Below are positions 5,916-5,966 of a stretch of 5,966 nt of DNA, piece by piece. The notes beneath the pieces are model-generated. The model saw only the letters and a program-made list of their open reading frames with translations. It ran no database searches and was not told where the DNA came from. Source of the DNA: JBBKWQ01 sp037969115 (GTDB taxonomy: Bacteria > Actinomycetota > Acidimicrobiia > Acidimicrobiales > Ilumatobacteraceae); the NCBI GenBank assembly GCA_037969115.1, contig JBBKWQ010000405.1, positions 1 to 5,966 of the forward strand. Reading direction: 5' to 3'. Position numbers and translations under genes: made by a program. Numbering within the stretch: position 1 is the first letter of the stretch; each line of letters starts with the position of its first letter.

Positions 5916-5932
5916 GAGAATCTGAGATTCTC
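5916..5932. other. Perfect hairpin GAGAATC-TGA-GATTCTC
   Basis: A perfect 7-base inverted repeat with a 3-base loop, extendable by one G-T pair. No T-run follows on either side, so it does not look like an intrinsic terminator. It lies 15 bases before an ATG at 5947 that could start a gene running off the right edge, so an operator is one possibility. Confidence 0.5.
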
Positions 5933-5966
5933 TGGCGGTAGTGGTCATGGCTGTTCGGTTCGGGTT

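Larger units (their letters stand above)
5457..5966. other. Gene-poor right end with remnants
   Basis: About 500 bases with no intact gene. It contains a minus-strand tRNA-Val 3' half, a SnoaL-like C-terminal remnant and a 7-base hairpin. The stretch from about 5541 to 5680 looks visibly less GC-rich than the genes to the left. A run of five T at 5479-5483 follows pabC without a good stem, so a terminator cannot be called. An ATG at 5947 (reading MAVRFG) runs to the right edge and could start the next gene, but 20 bases and no clear ribosome binding site are too little to call it. No integrase or transposase coding was seen. A stretch 5564-5580 can form a small GGCTC/GAGCC stem of no evident role. 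Confidence 0.55.

Noticed and set aside
5680..5925. 81-codon + frame starting at GTG 5680, downstream of the TAGAAT box
   Set aside because: The product is a Ser/Thr/Pro-rich shadow in a different frame from the SnoaL-like remnant and has no recognisable features.
1..5966. CRISPR arrays, toxin-antitoxin pairs, phage-defence genes or insertion-sequence ends
   Set aside because: No regularly spaced repeats, no transposase or nuclease motifs and no terminal inverted repeats with flanking target duplication were seen on either strand.

Overview
The window looks like chromosomal DNA from a high-GC actinobacterium. An acidimicrobial lineage such as Ilumatobacter and relatives would fit, but this is inferred from protein style, GTG starts and apparently leaderless promoters, not from a marker gene. 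All recognisable protein-coding genes lie on the + strand. No complete undescribed system is visible. The most unusual material is a set of gene fragments, one before nagA and two to the right of pabC.

Layout, left to right. (1) 1-1149: the 3' three quarters of an EthA-type flavin monooxygenase (Baeyer-Villiger family), cut by the window edge. (2) 1243-2151: an uncharacterised secreted lipoprotein with a clear lipobox and a probable leaderless GTG start. (3) 2152-2466: a non-coding stretch with a 14-base tandem repeat and a hairpin, then a promoter-like box and a 50-codon ORF. That ORF reads like the first ~30 residues of an actinobacterial GH3 (NagZ-type) beta-N-acetylhexosaminidase and overlaps the nagA start by 8 bases. 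(4) 2467-4500: nagA and nagB, 12 bases apart, with the nagB ribosome binding site touching the nagA stop. (5) 4572-5456: a PabC-like class IV PLP enzyme with its own leaderless promoter. (6) 5457-5966: about 500 bases with no intact gene. It holds a minus-strand 3' half of a tRNA-Val (anticodon loop through CCA), a C-terminal remnant of a SnoaL/NTF2-like protein, and a perfect hairpin near the right edge.

How the genes work together: NagA deacetylates GlcNAc-6-phosphate to glucosamine-6-phosphate. NagB isomerises and deaminates that to fructose-6-phosphate and ammonia. The pair therefore feeds amino sugars from chitin or cell-wall turnover into glycolysis. The truncated GH3-like ORF suggests the operon once began with a hydrolase that released the sugar. 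The monooxygenase, the lipoprotein and the PabC-like enzyme have no evident pathway link to it. The tRNA half and the SnoaL remnant suggest that the right end is the scar or border of an integrated element.
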